From NCBI GenBank assembly GCA_003158365.1, contig PMIW01000041.1:1-21038 (forward strand): a stretch of 21,038 nucleotides of DNA. The letters run 5' to 3'. Positions 1 through 7,339 of the stretch are shown piece after piece; position 1 is the stretch's first letter; each line of letters starts with the position of its first letter. Made by a program: the position numbers and the translations under genes. This stretch comes from Ignavibacteriota bacterium. Its GTDB lineage: Bacteria; Bacteroidota; Ignavibacteria; Tepidaquicellales; Tepidaquicellaceae. The notes beneath the pieces were generated by a model that did no database searches, was not told where the DNA came from, and was given only the letters and a program-made list of their open reading frames with translations.

Positions 1-1050
1 TTTTTCTTTTCTGCAATTGCATTGTTTAGTTATGCAATTCCCTTAAATATTCAGTCAACTAACTGGTATAATCAATATTTTCCAAATCTAAATGGTAATC
101 CAATAAGTGATATTACGTTTTTGGATAGCCTGCTTGGCTATGCTGTAACTGGAAACACAACTGCAAATTCTGTTAATTATATTTTAAAAACAACAAACGG
201 AGGAGATAACTGGACAATAAAAGATTCTCTATCCGGACTATATAATAGAATTATATTTATTAATCAAAATACAGGATTTACCTGTGGATTAAAGCTTGGG
301 GTATCAGGTGGATATTTAGCAAAAACTACAAATGGAGGAGGAAACTGGAATAGAATAGAACAGGCAAGTTTTGCATTGGCTTTTAGAGATATGTCAGTAT
401 TGAATAACGATACAATATGGGTAGCTGATGATAACGGGTTTGATGGCGGGTTATACCGCACAACTAATGGAGGAAATAGCTGGATACAGCAGTATTTTAA
501 TACTGGATATCAACCAAATAAAATTTATTTTGTGAATAGAAATTTAGGGTTTTTCTGTTCTTCTTCAGGCTCTCTGCTTTTTAGAACAACAAATGGAGGA
601 TTTAACTGGCAATATCAAATACCTGACACATCTTTAATTACAATAATGGGATATAGTTTTATTCAATTTGTAAATAAAAAAATAGGATGGGCTTATAATC
701 CATTAGAAGGAATCCATACAATAAATGGAGGTGATACAACTTTTCTTTCAAATATTAATAATCAAATAACAAATAATATTTCTAATCAATATAAGTTGTA
801 TCAGAATTATCCAAACCCATTTAATTCAATGTCAAATATTAAATATAAAATAGAAAAAACTTCAGATATTAAAATAATAATATTTGATATTACAGGCAAA
901 GAAATTGAAACACTTATAAATAAAAAACAACCATCTGGTAATTATGAAGTAAAATTTAACGGAGAAAACTTGTCTTCCGGAATATATTTCTATTCTCTCT
1001 TTGTCAATAATGATAAGGTCGATACAAAAAAAATGATACTAATAAAATAA
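1..1050 (+). CDS. T9SS-exported YCF48/BNR-like propeller protein, 5' end cut by window edge
   Basis: The reading frame is open from base 1. A TTG at 22 could be called as a start, but the codons before it read FFFSAIA and join a hydrophobic signal-peptide core, so the true start lies upstream of the window. About five repeats of the form NxxTGF/W ... KTTNGGxNW follow (NGG motifs near 196, 331, 466, 592 and 725), which is the YCF48/BNR-like beta-propeller signature. The last ~85 residues are a T9SS type A sorting domain: QNYPNPFN, then IFDITGKEIETL, SGIYFYSL and a KKMILIK end. Known for such proteins: export through the outer membrane by T9SS with removal of the tail. The ligand or substrate is unknown. 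The same architecture, with more repeats, recurs at 14818-16905, so the two look like paralogues. No terminator hairpin with a T-run follows directly; the gene runs into the repeat cluster at 1065. Confidence 0.88.
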   Translation, partial: FFFSAIALFSYAIPLNIQSTNWYNQYFPNLNGNPISDITFLDSLLGYAVTGNTTANSVNYILKTTNGGDNWTIKDSLSGLYNRIIFINQNTGFTCGLKLGVSGGYLAKTTNGGGNWNRIEQASFALAFRDMSVLNNDTIWVADDNGFDGGLYRTTNGGNSWIQQYFNTGYQPNKIYFVNRNLGFFCSSSGSLLFRTTNGGFNWQYQIPDTSLITIMGYSFIQFVNKKIGWAYNPLEGIHTINGGDTTFLSNINNQITNNISNQYKLYQNYPNPFNSMSNIKYKIEKTSDIKIIIFDITGKEIETLINKKQPSGNYEVKFNGENLSSGIYFYSLFVNNDKVDTKKMILIK

Positions 1051-1064
1051 TGATTGATTTTGTT

Positions 1065-1243
1065 AAACCGCGCCAGCGGTTTCCTGTTAATAGTAAAGAA
1101 TGAGAACAATAATTAAACCACTTTAGTGGTTTCCCTTTATTAAAAATTATAATAACAAAAAATTATTCTAGTGGGCAACCACTAACGTGGTTGGAAACTC
1201 TCGTATTTCATTTTCCTATTAACAGGAAATCACGACGTGATTT
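1065..1243. repeat. BIME-like cluster: four REP-type hairpins in inverted arrangement
   Basis: Four imperfect palindromes: 1065-1082 (AAACCGC/GCGGTTT), 1115-1132 (AAACCACT/AGTGGTTT), 1176-1193 (CAACCAC/GTGGTTG) and 1227-1243 (AAATCAC/GTGATTT). The right half is the reverse complement of the left half. Hairpin 1 is followed by TTTCCTGTTAATAG, and the complement of hairpin 4 is followed by the same 14 bases. Hairpin 2 is followed by TTCCC, the complement of hairpin 3 by TGCCC. Read in the other orientation, each hairpin is preceded by GGAAA or GGCAA, a constant tag beside a palindrome with varying stem bases. That is the layout of REP/BIME elements moved by RAYT (Y1) transposases. No RAYT gene lies in the window. 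Confidence 0.65.
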
Positions 1244-1377
1244 TACTGTTAGTATTGAAGAACTATTTTTCTAAAATAGCAAACCTCGAATTTGTTTAAA
1301 TTAATTAGAAATTTTCCGGTTATAATTATTATTTCGGAAATGATTATTTAATAGATCTTACCACGTAGCTTTTTGCA

Positions 1378-1399
1378 TTACGAAGCTGGGGCTTCGTAA
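1378..1399. repeat. REP-like hairpin of a second type
   Basis: A perfect 9-bp stem, TTACGAAGC / GCTTCGTAA, with the loop TGGG, followed by CGAGAGAG. Its stem is unrelated to the four hairpins at 1065-1243. It is not followed by a T-run, so it is not a typical terminator. It resembles dispersed repeat palindromes found between genes in many bacteria; that identity is inferred. Confidence 0.5.
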
Positions 1400-1511
1400 C
1401 GAGAGAGTGAAAGTGCAAAACCCTTTTTTTATCTTGACTTTTTATTTTGTACACCATATATTATTAAGGGTATAAGTTCTTTTACATAAGCAGTCTCATT
1501 TTGCAAAAAAG

Positions 1512-1736
1512 TGATACAAATGTGATACAAAAATGATACACTTTTTTTTACTTTTGTATTTTGTTATTTCTTATTTTGCGAAAACTTCACATAGGTGAAG
1601 AAAAAAGTTCACCGTCAGTCTAAAATACTCAAAAAAACTTCACCTTCCCGCTAAAAAGGGGTTTTGAATAGGTCCAAAAACATTATTTTTAATCAAAAAA
1701 TGAAGAAGGGAAACAAAAGTATCACAAAAGTAACAC
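1512..1736. repeat. Iterated short motifs with 11-bp spacing
   Basis: TGATACA occurs at 1512, 1523 and 1534, spaced exactly 11 bp, about one helical turn. About 180 bp further on the complementary motif occurs as GTATCAC (1719) and GTAACAC (1730), again 11 bp apart. Both groups run into ACAC followed by T8. Between them lie a perfect CTTCAC-ATAG-GTGAAG palindrome (1585-1600), GTTCACC (1608) and CTTCACC (1638). This fits binding sites for a DNA-binding protein, such as a regulator or recombinase arm sites, but no protein partner is encoded nearby. Confidence 0.45.
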
Positions 1737-1823
1737 ACTTTTTTTTCACTTCTAATTAAGCAGAAAGTGCATTAGAAAGAGCGAACAGTAAATAATAATA
1801 AAAATTAGACAAACGATAATAAA

Positions 1824-1897
1824 GGTTCTTTTGTTAAGATTTATACAGGCTGATATAATATTGACGAGATATATCAAATTTTAACAACAAAAGAACC
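1824..1897 (+). promoter_or_regulatory. Promoter-like sequence inside a 12-bp inverted repeat abutting the start codon
   Basis: GGTTCTTTTGTT (1824-1835) and AACAAAAGAACC (1886-1897) are perfect reverse complements; the right arm ends at the base before the ATG at 1898. Inside the loop GATATA (1852-1857) and TATATC (1870-1875) form a second inverted pair. TTGTTA (1831-1836), 17 bases, then TATAAT (1854-1859) read like a -35/-10 pair, though promoters in this phylum often follow another consensus. If transcription starts upstream of 1824 the arms would form a hairpin hiding the start region. If it starts near 1866, the repeat is more likely an operator. Confidence 0.4.
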
Positions 1898-2983
1898 ATG
1901 TACAAGCATTTAGTAGTTTTAGCTGTGCTGTTTTTGATTTTTTCCGGATGCGGCAATAAAAGCGGAACAGTTCAACACACAAACCCTGCAGTAAAAAAGC
2001 TTGATATAAACAATAAAACAATAATCACTCTCACAAACGAAGGATTGTATTCATTACCTGAAGATACCACCGTTGCCGAACGAATAAAATTTCCCGAAGA
2101 TTTATCGGTAGTTGATTTCACTGTATTAAAAGAAATTATTTATGTGCTCGGAATAAACGAAAACAAAATTAAACTTTTCTCCGGCGATAAAAACAGCTGG
2201 AAACAATTGACACTCCCCGCACAGATAAATACATATTTTGCGGATAAGCTGTCAAATGTAAATCTGAAGAAAGATGAATTGCTGAAGATGATTTCAGGGA
2301 ACATATATCTGAAAAAGGATAAATCGCTTGTCATTTTTACAAAAGATGCTTTGTATTTTGAATCAGGCACGGGATGGATTGAAAAAAAGATTCCCGATGT
2401 GAAAATTTCTGTTAAGGATTTTGCGGATGAATCGGGGATTTCGGAAATATGTGAAATCAAAGACAGCATAATTTTTGAGAGTTTCAGCCCGGGAGAAAAG
2501 GGAGGGATTTTCCTGCGCTGCGACCTGAGGGAAGCCAATCCGAAATGGGAATCAATTTTAGGCAATGATAAAGTCACGGCAATTATTCCCGATTCACTTC
2601 CGGATAGTTTCTGGTATTCAGTCGGCGAGAAAGACAGTCTTCCGAAAGGTAAACTGGAGTATTACAAAAACGGTAATTCGGAATTATTAAGCAGTTTTGA
2701 CGATACTGAATCGGTGAAGAAATTCAGCATGAACCAGAAAAATCCTGTACTTTCCTTTTATAAAAATAAGGAGGAATTTTATATACTTACCAATGAATCG
2801 GTTTTCTTTTACAGGGATAAGTACATAAAAAAGATACTTTATTTTCTGGATTTATTTAGCGGTATATTTTCAGATAATTCAGGAAACATTTATTTATATA
2901 CAAAAAAAGAGGGGCTTACTAAATACGTTAATACCAAAGAGGGTTATAAGAGGGAGCCCGTAAGTTTTATTTATTTGGAGTGA
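1898..2983 (+). CDS. Lipoprotein of unknown function, propeller-like
   Basis: 361 residues. The N-terminus is a lipoprotein signal (hydrophobic residues 5-15, then FSGC with Cys18 as the lipidation site), so the protein is probably anchored in a membrane facing the periplasm or surface. The rest has short beta-strand-like segments with recurring patterns (EGLYSL near 47, IYLKKDKSLVIF near 137, IYLYTKKEGL near 331), suggestive of a beta-propeller. I see no catalytic motif and do not recognise the family. The start is fixed by the signal sequence. There is no Shine-Dalgarno: the bases before the ATG are the right arm of the inverted repeat. The 3' end is followed by a 19-base sequence almost identical to that after the gene ending at 1050. 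The LTxxQ gene at 3052 follows after 68 bases and may be co-transcribed. Confidence 0.75.
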   Translation: MYKHLVVLAVLFLIFSGCGNKSGTVQHTNPAVKKLDINNKTIITLTNEGLYSLPEDTTVAERIKFPEDLSVVDFTVLKEIIYVLGINENKIKLFSGDKNSWKQLTLPAQINTYFADKLSNVNLKKDELLKMISGNIYLKKDKSLVIFTKDALYFESGTGWIEKKIPDVKISVKDFADESGISEICEIKDSIIFESFSPGEKGGIFLRCDLREANPKWESILGNDKVTAIIPDSLPDSFWYSVGEKDSLPKGKLEYYKNGNSELLSSFDDTESVKKFSMNQKNPVLSFYKNKEEFYILTNESVFFYRDKYIKKILYFLDLFSGIFSDNSGNIYLYTKKEGLTKYVNTKEGYKREPVSFIYLE

Positions 2984-3051
2984 TTGATTTTATTAAACCA
3001 AATGATTTGACACGTTGTCTAACATAAGAACGAAAATAAAAAAAACATAAA

Positions 3052-3456
3052 ATGAAAAACAAATCGTTAATAATAGCATTAATTACAGTATTTGCTATTG
3101 CAATATCAGGTTCGCTATTTGCTCAGGATGACACAAAACAGGACAACTCAAAGCAGGAAGTCAAAACGTACAAAATGACTCCCGAACAGCAGGCTACGAA
3201 AATGGCAGACAAGATGAAAAAGAAGTTAGACCTTAATACCGAACAGTACGGCAAGATTAAAACACTATTTGCCGATAATATTGCATACAGAAGGGATTTG
3301 AGGACAAAGGATTTAATTTCCAGAAGTGAAATGAAACAAAAAAGAGAAGAATTTAAAACCGGTATAAAAAACACTCTGACGGCGGACCAGATGAAAAAGT
3401 ACGAAAAGATGATGAAGAAAATGCATAAAAAGCATCATCACAAAAAGCATTTTTAA
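3052..3456 (+). CDS. Small His-rich periplasmic protein of the Spy/CpxP-like LTxxQ type
   Basis: 134 residues with a cleavable signal peptide (hydrophobic 6-19, cleavage after SLFAQ near 25). The mature part is charged and helical and carries two LTxxQ-type motifs, LNTEQ (61-65) and LTADQ (109-113), the signature of the Spy/CpxP/zinc-resistance-associated family. These are small periplasmic helical proteins linked to envelope stress, chaperoning or metal binding. The C-terminus is rich in Lys, Met and His (HKKHHHKKH, 125-133), which could bind metal; that is inference. The gene ends before the strong terminator at 3545. A related protein starts at 20809. Confidence 0.72.
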   Translation: MKNKSLIIALITVFAIAISGSLFAQDDTKQDNSKQEVKTYKMTPEQQATKMADKMKKKLDLNTEQYGKIKTLFADNIAYRRDLRTKDLISRSEMKQKREEFKTGIKNTLTADQMKKYEKMMKKMHKKHHHKKHF

Positions 3457-3544
3457 TAAATTTAAAGATACTTAACCGCAAATTAAGATAAGCTCATCCC
3501 CGCACTCGATAGGGGACTTTAAATAATAAATATATTTAAAAACC

Positions 3545-3582
3545 AAAAAACAGTCCCGATATAATCGGGACTGTTTTTTTTT
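3545..3582. terminator. Bidirectional intrinsic terminator
   Basis: A stem of CAGTCCCGAT / ATCGGGACTG with a three-base loop (ATA), preceded by A6 and followed by T9, lies between the plus-strand gene ending at 3456 and the minus-strand gene ending at 3598. The flanking A- and T-runs let it work in both directions. Confidence 0.9.
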
Positions 3583-3597
3583 ATTTAAAACTTTTTT

Positions 3598-4005
3598 TTA
3601 CTGATAATTAACGGTAAGGTAGCTTGATGCGATGGTTTCAGAACCGCAATCCACGACATCGATCCTGTAATACCCTGCATCATAGAAAGTGACTTTTTTC
3701 CAGAACCAGGTCCAGTTTGCTTTCACATCGTCCTGAGAATAAGTAGTATAGTACTCCATAGTACCCCTGCTGTTTTCTTTGTAAACGACATAGTCAACGT
3801 AAGCGCAATTGACTTCAGATCTCAGATTTACGAGGAAGTAGAAATATCCGCCTCCGGCAGGAATGTTAAATGTTGAGCTTTTACCAATAGGACTGCCGTC
3901 ACTCGAAACACCTTCGCAAAAAGTCAGTTTTTGAGCACTGGCAAAATTTTGAAAAACGAAGAGAGCAGTAAAAAGGAAGATTAAAACAAATAAGTTTTTT
4001 TTCAT
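3598..4005 (-). CDS. Small secreted beta-rich protein, unknown function
   Basis: 135 residues with a clear signal peptide (MKKN, hydrophobic stretch, ASAQ cleavage near residue 25). The mature ~110 residues are rich in Tyr, Trp and short beta-strand patterns (GYFYFLVNL near 53, NWTWFWKKV near 97, GYYRIDVVDC near 111), suggesting a single immunoglobulin-like sandwich. Three Cys are present (30, 67, 120), so one disulfide is possible. There is no sorting domain or lipobox; the product would be periplasmic or released. I do not recognise the family. It is transcribed divergently from the hydrolase at 4203 and ends at the shared terminator at 3545-3582. Confidence 0.72.
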   Translation of the reverse strand: MKKNLFVLIFLFTALFVFQNFASAQKLTFCEGVSSDGSPIGKSSTFNIPAGGGYFYFLVNLRSEVNCAYVDYVVYKENSRGTMEYYTTYSQDDVKANWTWFWKKVTFYDAGYYRIDVVDCGSETIASSYLTVNYQ

Positions 4006-4202
4006 AAGTTTGTTTTTAAAGGGTTAATTAAATATTGAAATTTATAACAATTTAAATCAACAATAGAGTTCCTTAACTTTTATATCAGATTAGCATAATA
4101 TATTTTATTAAATTCAGTAAATCAAGTAACAATGATGTAATTTCGCCGTATAATTATTTAAGACTACACTGAAGTTATTATAAAGTTAACCGGATATTTA
4201 AT

Positions 4203-5252
4203 ATGAAAAAAATTTTTCTTTTATTCTGCCTGTTTATTTTTCTCGGGAAATGCATACCTCAGGACAGTTCCGAAGTTAAATTCCGTTCGGAGGAAATAAG
4301 CATTAAAGCTGGAAAATTTTTTATAAAAGAAAATCTTTTAACGCCTGAAGAAGGGGATAATTTTCCTGTTGTGGTTTTTTGTGCGGGCAGCGGACCGACG
4401 GACAGAATGCAGTCAATAAAATATTCAAGGTCGTTGCGGCAGTTTATTAAATCCGGATTTGCATTTTTCATTGATGATAAACCCGGTTCGGGAGAATCGA
4501 CAGGGGAATTTTCGGATGACAGTTTATTTCACGAGCGTGCAATGATTCTTGCGAAGGAAATCGAAATTTTAAAAAAGCATAAATCAATAAATCCGAAACA
4601 AATCGGCTTATATGGTTCGAGCCAGGGCGGATATGTAATGTCACTTGCACTGAGCATGTCGAACGATATTGCGTTTATGGTTGCGTGGTCGTGTCCGGGA
4701 ATGAACAGCATAGAGCAATCGGCATATCTCGTAAAGAAGCAGGCATTGTGCGCCGGCTCATCGCAGGAAGATGCAGAGATGCTTTATAAATATTACATAC
4801 AACGGTCTGCGGCAAAAACATATAAAGAGTATCTTGAAGCAGCAGAATATCTTGATAAACATCCCGTGATAATAGATTTGGGCTGGGGAGGAGTATGCAG
4901 TGAAAAAGAATTTGAACCGATTACAAATAGTTCGGAATCTTTTTTGAATCCCGCTGATTATATAGGAAAAACAAATATTCCCGTACTTGCAATTTTTGGT
5001 GAAAAGGATACACAGATTGACCCTGTTCAGGGAGCGGAGTCTTACGAAAGCGGATTAAAAGCAAATGGGAATAAATTTTATAAAGTTGTTACAATTCCCG
5101 GTGTTGACCATAATATGTGCATTACAAAGACGGGCAGTTTAAAGGAGCAGGCAGAAAATAATAAAGCCGGCACAACCAAATTATCGCGGAAGTTTATAGA
5201 GACAATAGGAAGCTGGCTGGGAGAGCTGAAGATTTATTTAGGTATAAAATAG
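4203..5252 (+). CDS. Exported alpha/beta hydrolase (serine esterase/peptidase-like)
   Basis: 349 residues with an N-terminal hydrophobic export signal; LGKC near residue 17 resembles a lipobox but has Lys before the Cys, so lipidation is doubtful. The alpha/beta-hydrolase fold is clear: strand and oxyanion loop FPVVVFCAGSGPTD (54-67), DDKPGSGES (91-99), nucleophile elbow GSSQGG with Ser140, acid in FGEKDT (Asp269) and His303 in GVDHNM. These form a standard Ser-Asp-His triad. The family (COG1073-like, near the BAAT/dienelactone-hydrolase type) acts on esters, thioesters or peptides; the substrate cannot be read from sequence. An insert at ~165-250 forms the lid. No sorting domain. The gene is monocistronic, with the terminator at 5301-5339, and converges on a second unrelated-type hydrolase. 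Confidence 0.85.
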   Translation: MKKIFLLFCLFIFLGKCIPQDSSEVKFRSEEISIKAGKFFIKENLLTPEEGDNFPVVVFCAGSGPTDRMQSIKYSRSLRQFIKSGFAFFIDDKPGSGESTGEFSDDSLFHERAMILAKEIEILKKHKSINPKQIGLYGSSQGGYVMSLALSMSNDIAFMVAWSCPGMNSIEQSAYLVKKQALCAGSSQEDAEMLYKYYIQRSAAKTYKEYLEAAEYLDKHPVIIDLGWGGVCSEKEFEPITNSSESFLNPADYIGKTNIPVLAIFGEKDTQIDPVQGAESYESGLKANGNKFYKVVTIPGVDHNMCITKTGSLKEQAENNKAGTTKLSRKFIETIGSWLGELKIYLGIK

Positions 5253-5300
5253 ATATTAGATATCTATTTGCAGCAATATTATAGGAGGAGAAATTAATAA

Positions 5301-5339
5301 AACAGGAGGGAATACAAATGTATTCACTCCTGTTTTTTT
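5301..5339. terminator. Intrinsic terminator between convergent hydrolase genes
   Basis: A stem of ~15 bp (AACAGGAGGGAATAC / GTATTCACTCCTGTT, one mismatch) with loop AAAT is followed by T7 on the plus strand. On the minus strand a weaker T-run (TTTTATT) follows, so it may also serve the gene ending at 5354. Confidence 0.85.
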
Positions 5340-5353
5340 AGAATAAAATATAT

Positions 5354-7339
5354 TTATTTTATTAATAAAAGTTTTTTTACTGCCATATTATCTCCTTCTG
5401 TAAGTTTATAAAAATAAATTCCGGAAGAAATCTGACTACCGAAAATCTTATCGGCAGAAAATTGTGTTTCATAAATTCCTGCTTTTTTAAACTCGTTAAC
5501 CAGGGTCGCAATTTCCTTTCCGAGAATATCGTAAACTTTTAGAGTAACAAATCCGCTATTTGCAATCTGATATTTGATATTTGTCGTAGGATTGAAAGGA
5601 TTCGGATAATTCTGATATAGATAAAAGTCTGAAGGGGTTATGTTAGAATTTCCGTTGACTCCAAGAGTGCCCGGATACTGCACCTGCATGTTTACATAGC
5701 AATTATAGCTCAGGTAAATATTGTTAATAGAATTATTAAGGACCGGCAGTACAAAAGGATTTGTGCCAAGAAAACTTGTATCTTCCGGAGAAGTATCGAG
5801 ATTTGTCATTATTATTCTTATTACATCCCCTTTTTTAAATAAATGAGAATGCGCTTCTCCGTTAATACTAAGATTTTTTCTCGTGTTTACGATATTGTGC
5901 CTGTCAGTATAATTAATTCTGGTAACAAGCTTGGAGTTTGTTCCTCTCACGTCATAGACCTGGAAATTGAACTGGCAAATTGTTGAGTTCGACGAATAAT
6001 CAAGATTGATTACGGGAACTCCCATTAATTTCGTATCCTGAAGAAGCGAATCGGAATCGAAGACCAGCTGGTTCTTTTGAAACTGAGAATTAAACTGCTG
6101 ACCTGTAAATTCCATATCAACGGCATCCTGCATTGTTAATCCACCGGTTACACTATTATTTAATTGAGCAGAACTATTTAACGGGTTTGGAATAGTTTTT
6201 AAATGAGAAGGATGAAAATACAATTGCAAGTTGGTCAAATTATTTACCGGCCATACTGCCGAGCTGTCGTGAACAAATGTCCACATATTATTAATAAGCG
6301 GATAGGCAGTATATGCGTAATGGTATTTTGGTCTTGTTAAAATTCCGTTGTTTATATTAAAGAGCCAGTAAGAAAACCATTCATTAAAGAAATTTTTATG
6401 CCAGTTGTTTTCCGTAAAAGATGTATCGCCGCCGTGTCCTTTGACTGCTCCGAAATAGTATCTTTTCGGCGAATTCACAAAGGGTATGGAATTAATATTT
6501 CCCGAAGCATTGAAGAATTTATCTTCCCAGGAATTTTCAAGGAGAATCGGCACATTATTTTGAGGTACGAGAGAAGTAAAATCCCTTTGCAGGGGAAGCC
6601 AGTAAATAAGGCTGTCCATTTTGTCCGGGGATGATGATAAAACCCAGTTATGCATACTCTGAAGTAAAGGAGAATATCTGACTGTATCCTGAGGATAGCT
6701 TAAGGACCAGAGCAAAGTCATTTTAACTGAATTATTTTCAATCCAGCTTGAAGCAAATTCAGGCGAAGAAAGTGCGGAAATTATACATCTTACGTGAAGA
6801 TTACCCATGCAGGCAGCCATATAAGGAATAATGCCTCCCTGTGAACCTCCCATAATTAATACTTTGCTGCTATCGAGTCCTGTATGCGCGTCCTGTTTTA
6901 TAAAGTTAGTAAATTCGACCAGGTCCATTGCTTCAATTCTGCTTATCATATTTGATTGACCTCCGGAGAGTCCCTGTCCCCTCATGCTATATGTATAAAC
7001 ACAATATCCAAATTGCGCCTGAAGTTTAGCGAGCGAATCGAGAGCTTCTTTTCTGTCTCCGAATCCATGGCACATTATAACAGCAGGGTAACCATTTGGA
7101 AGTAGCGGGTTAGGTGCATTTGGAAAATATCTTGAGCAGTCAATAGTTACATTGTCTCTCATCGAGAAACTGAAGTTCTCCTTTATTACTGTTAATACTA
7201 AATCCCCTCCGGGCGCTGAGGATGGTAATAAGGGAAAATTACATTTTTCAGCAGATTTTTGCTGAGATAATCCGGGTTGTGCGAGAGAAAACAAAAATGC
7301 CAAAGTAAATATGTAAAAATACATATATTCTTTTCTCAT
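5354..7339 (-). CDS. CocE/X-Pro dipeptidyl-peptidase-like hydrolase with T9SS sorting domain
   Basis: The ATG at 7339 gives 661 residues. An upstream ATG at 7366 is in frame, but 7339 has AGGAGA five bases ahead and starts directly at a normal signal peptide (MRKEYM, hydrophobic, LSQQ). The catalytic domain holds VIMCHGFGD (88-96), YSMRGQGLSGG (117-127), nucleophile elbow GGSQGG with Ser166, Asp273 in NSWEDKF and His302 in VKGHGG. Domain order and length fit the S15/CocE group: hydrolase, then a beta-sandwich (~370-555) resembling the CocE/NonD C-terminal domain. The last ~90 residues are a T9SS type A sorting domain (QNYPNPFNPTT ... KKLLLIK). It is probably a cell-surface or released peptidase or esterase. 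A terminator-like hairpin lies in its leader (7365-7392). Confidence is high for the fold and export, moderate for peptidase activity. Confidence 0.85.
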   Translation of the reverse strand: MRKEYMYFYIFTLAFLFSLAQPGLSQQKSAEKCNFPLLPSSAPGGDLVLTVIKENFSFSMRDNVTIDCSRYFPNAPNPLLPNGYPAVIMCHGFGDRKEALDSLAKLQAQFGYCVYTYSMRGQGLSGGQSNMISRIEAMDLVEFTNFIKQDAHTGLDSSKVLIMGGSQGGIIPYMAACMGNLHVRCIISALSSPEFASSWIENNSVKMTLLWSLSYPQDTVRYSPLLQSMHNWVLSSSPDKMDSLIYWLPLQRDFTSLVPQNNVPILLENSWEDKFFNASGNINSIPFVNSPKRYYFGAVKGHGGDTSFTENNWHKNFFNEWFSYWLFNINNGILTRPKYHYAYTAYPLINNMWTFVHDSSAVWPVNNLTNLQLYFHPSHLKTIPNPLNSSAQLNNSVTGGLTMQDAVDMEFTGQQFNSQFQKNQLVFDSDSLLQDTKLMGVPVINLDYSSNSTICQFNFQVYDVRGTNSKLVTRINYTDRHNIVNTRKNLSINGEAHSHLFKKGDVIRIIMTNLDTSPEDTSFLGTNPFVLPVLNNSINNIYLSYNCYVNMQVQYPGTLGVNGNSNITPSDFYLYQNYPNPFNPTTNIKYQIANSGFVTLKVYDILGKEIATLVNEFKKAGIYETQFSADKIFGSQISSGIYFYKLTEGDNMAVKKLLLIK

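Larger units (their letters stand above)
1051..1897. other. Gene-free, repeat-rich intergenic region
   Basis: No credible reading frame exists in these ~850 bases on either strand. The first 200 bases hold four short hairpins arranged as an inverted pair of pairs (REP/BIME-like). A fifth, different hairpin lies at 1378-1399. From 1512 to 1736 there are short iterated motifs: TGATACA three times, CTTCAC/GTTCACC three times, and GTATCAC/GTAACAC. The last ~75 bases hold a promoter-like sequence and a 12-bp inverted repeat ending directly before the next start codon. Each is listed separately. Confidence 0.8.

Noticed and set aside
22..1050. TTG at 22 as the true start of the first gene
   Set aside because: The frame is open to base 1 and the preceding codons are hydrophobic, continuing a signal peptide; the gene is simply cut by the window edge.
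2140..2577. 145-codon frame on the minus strand inside the lipoprotein gene
   Set aside because: It lies fully antisense to a gene with a clear lipoprotein signal, has no signal, domain or ribosome binding site, and its Ser/Phe/Leu-rich composition is that of an antisense shadow.
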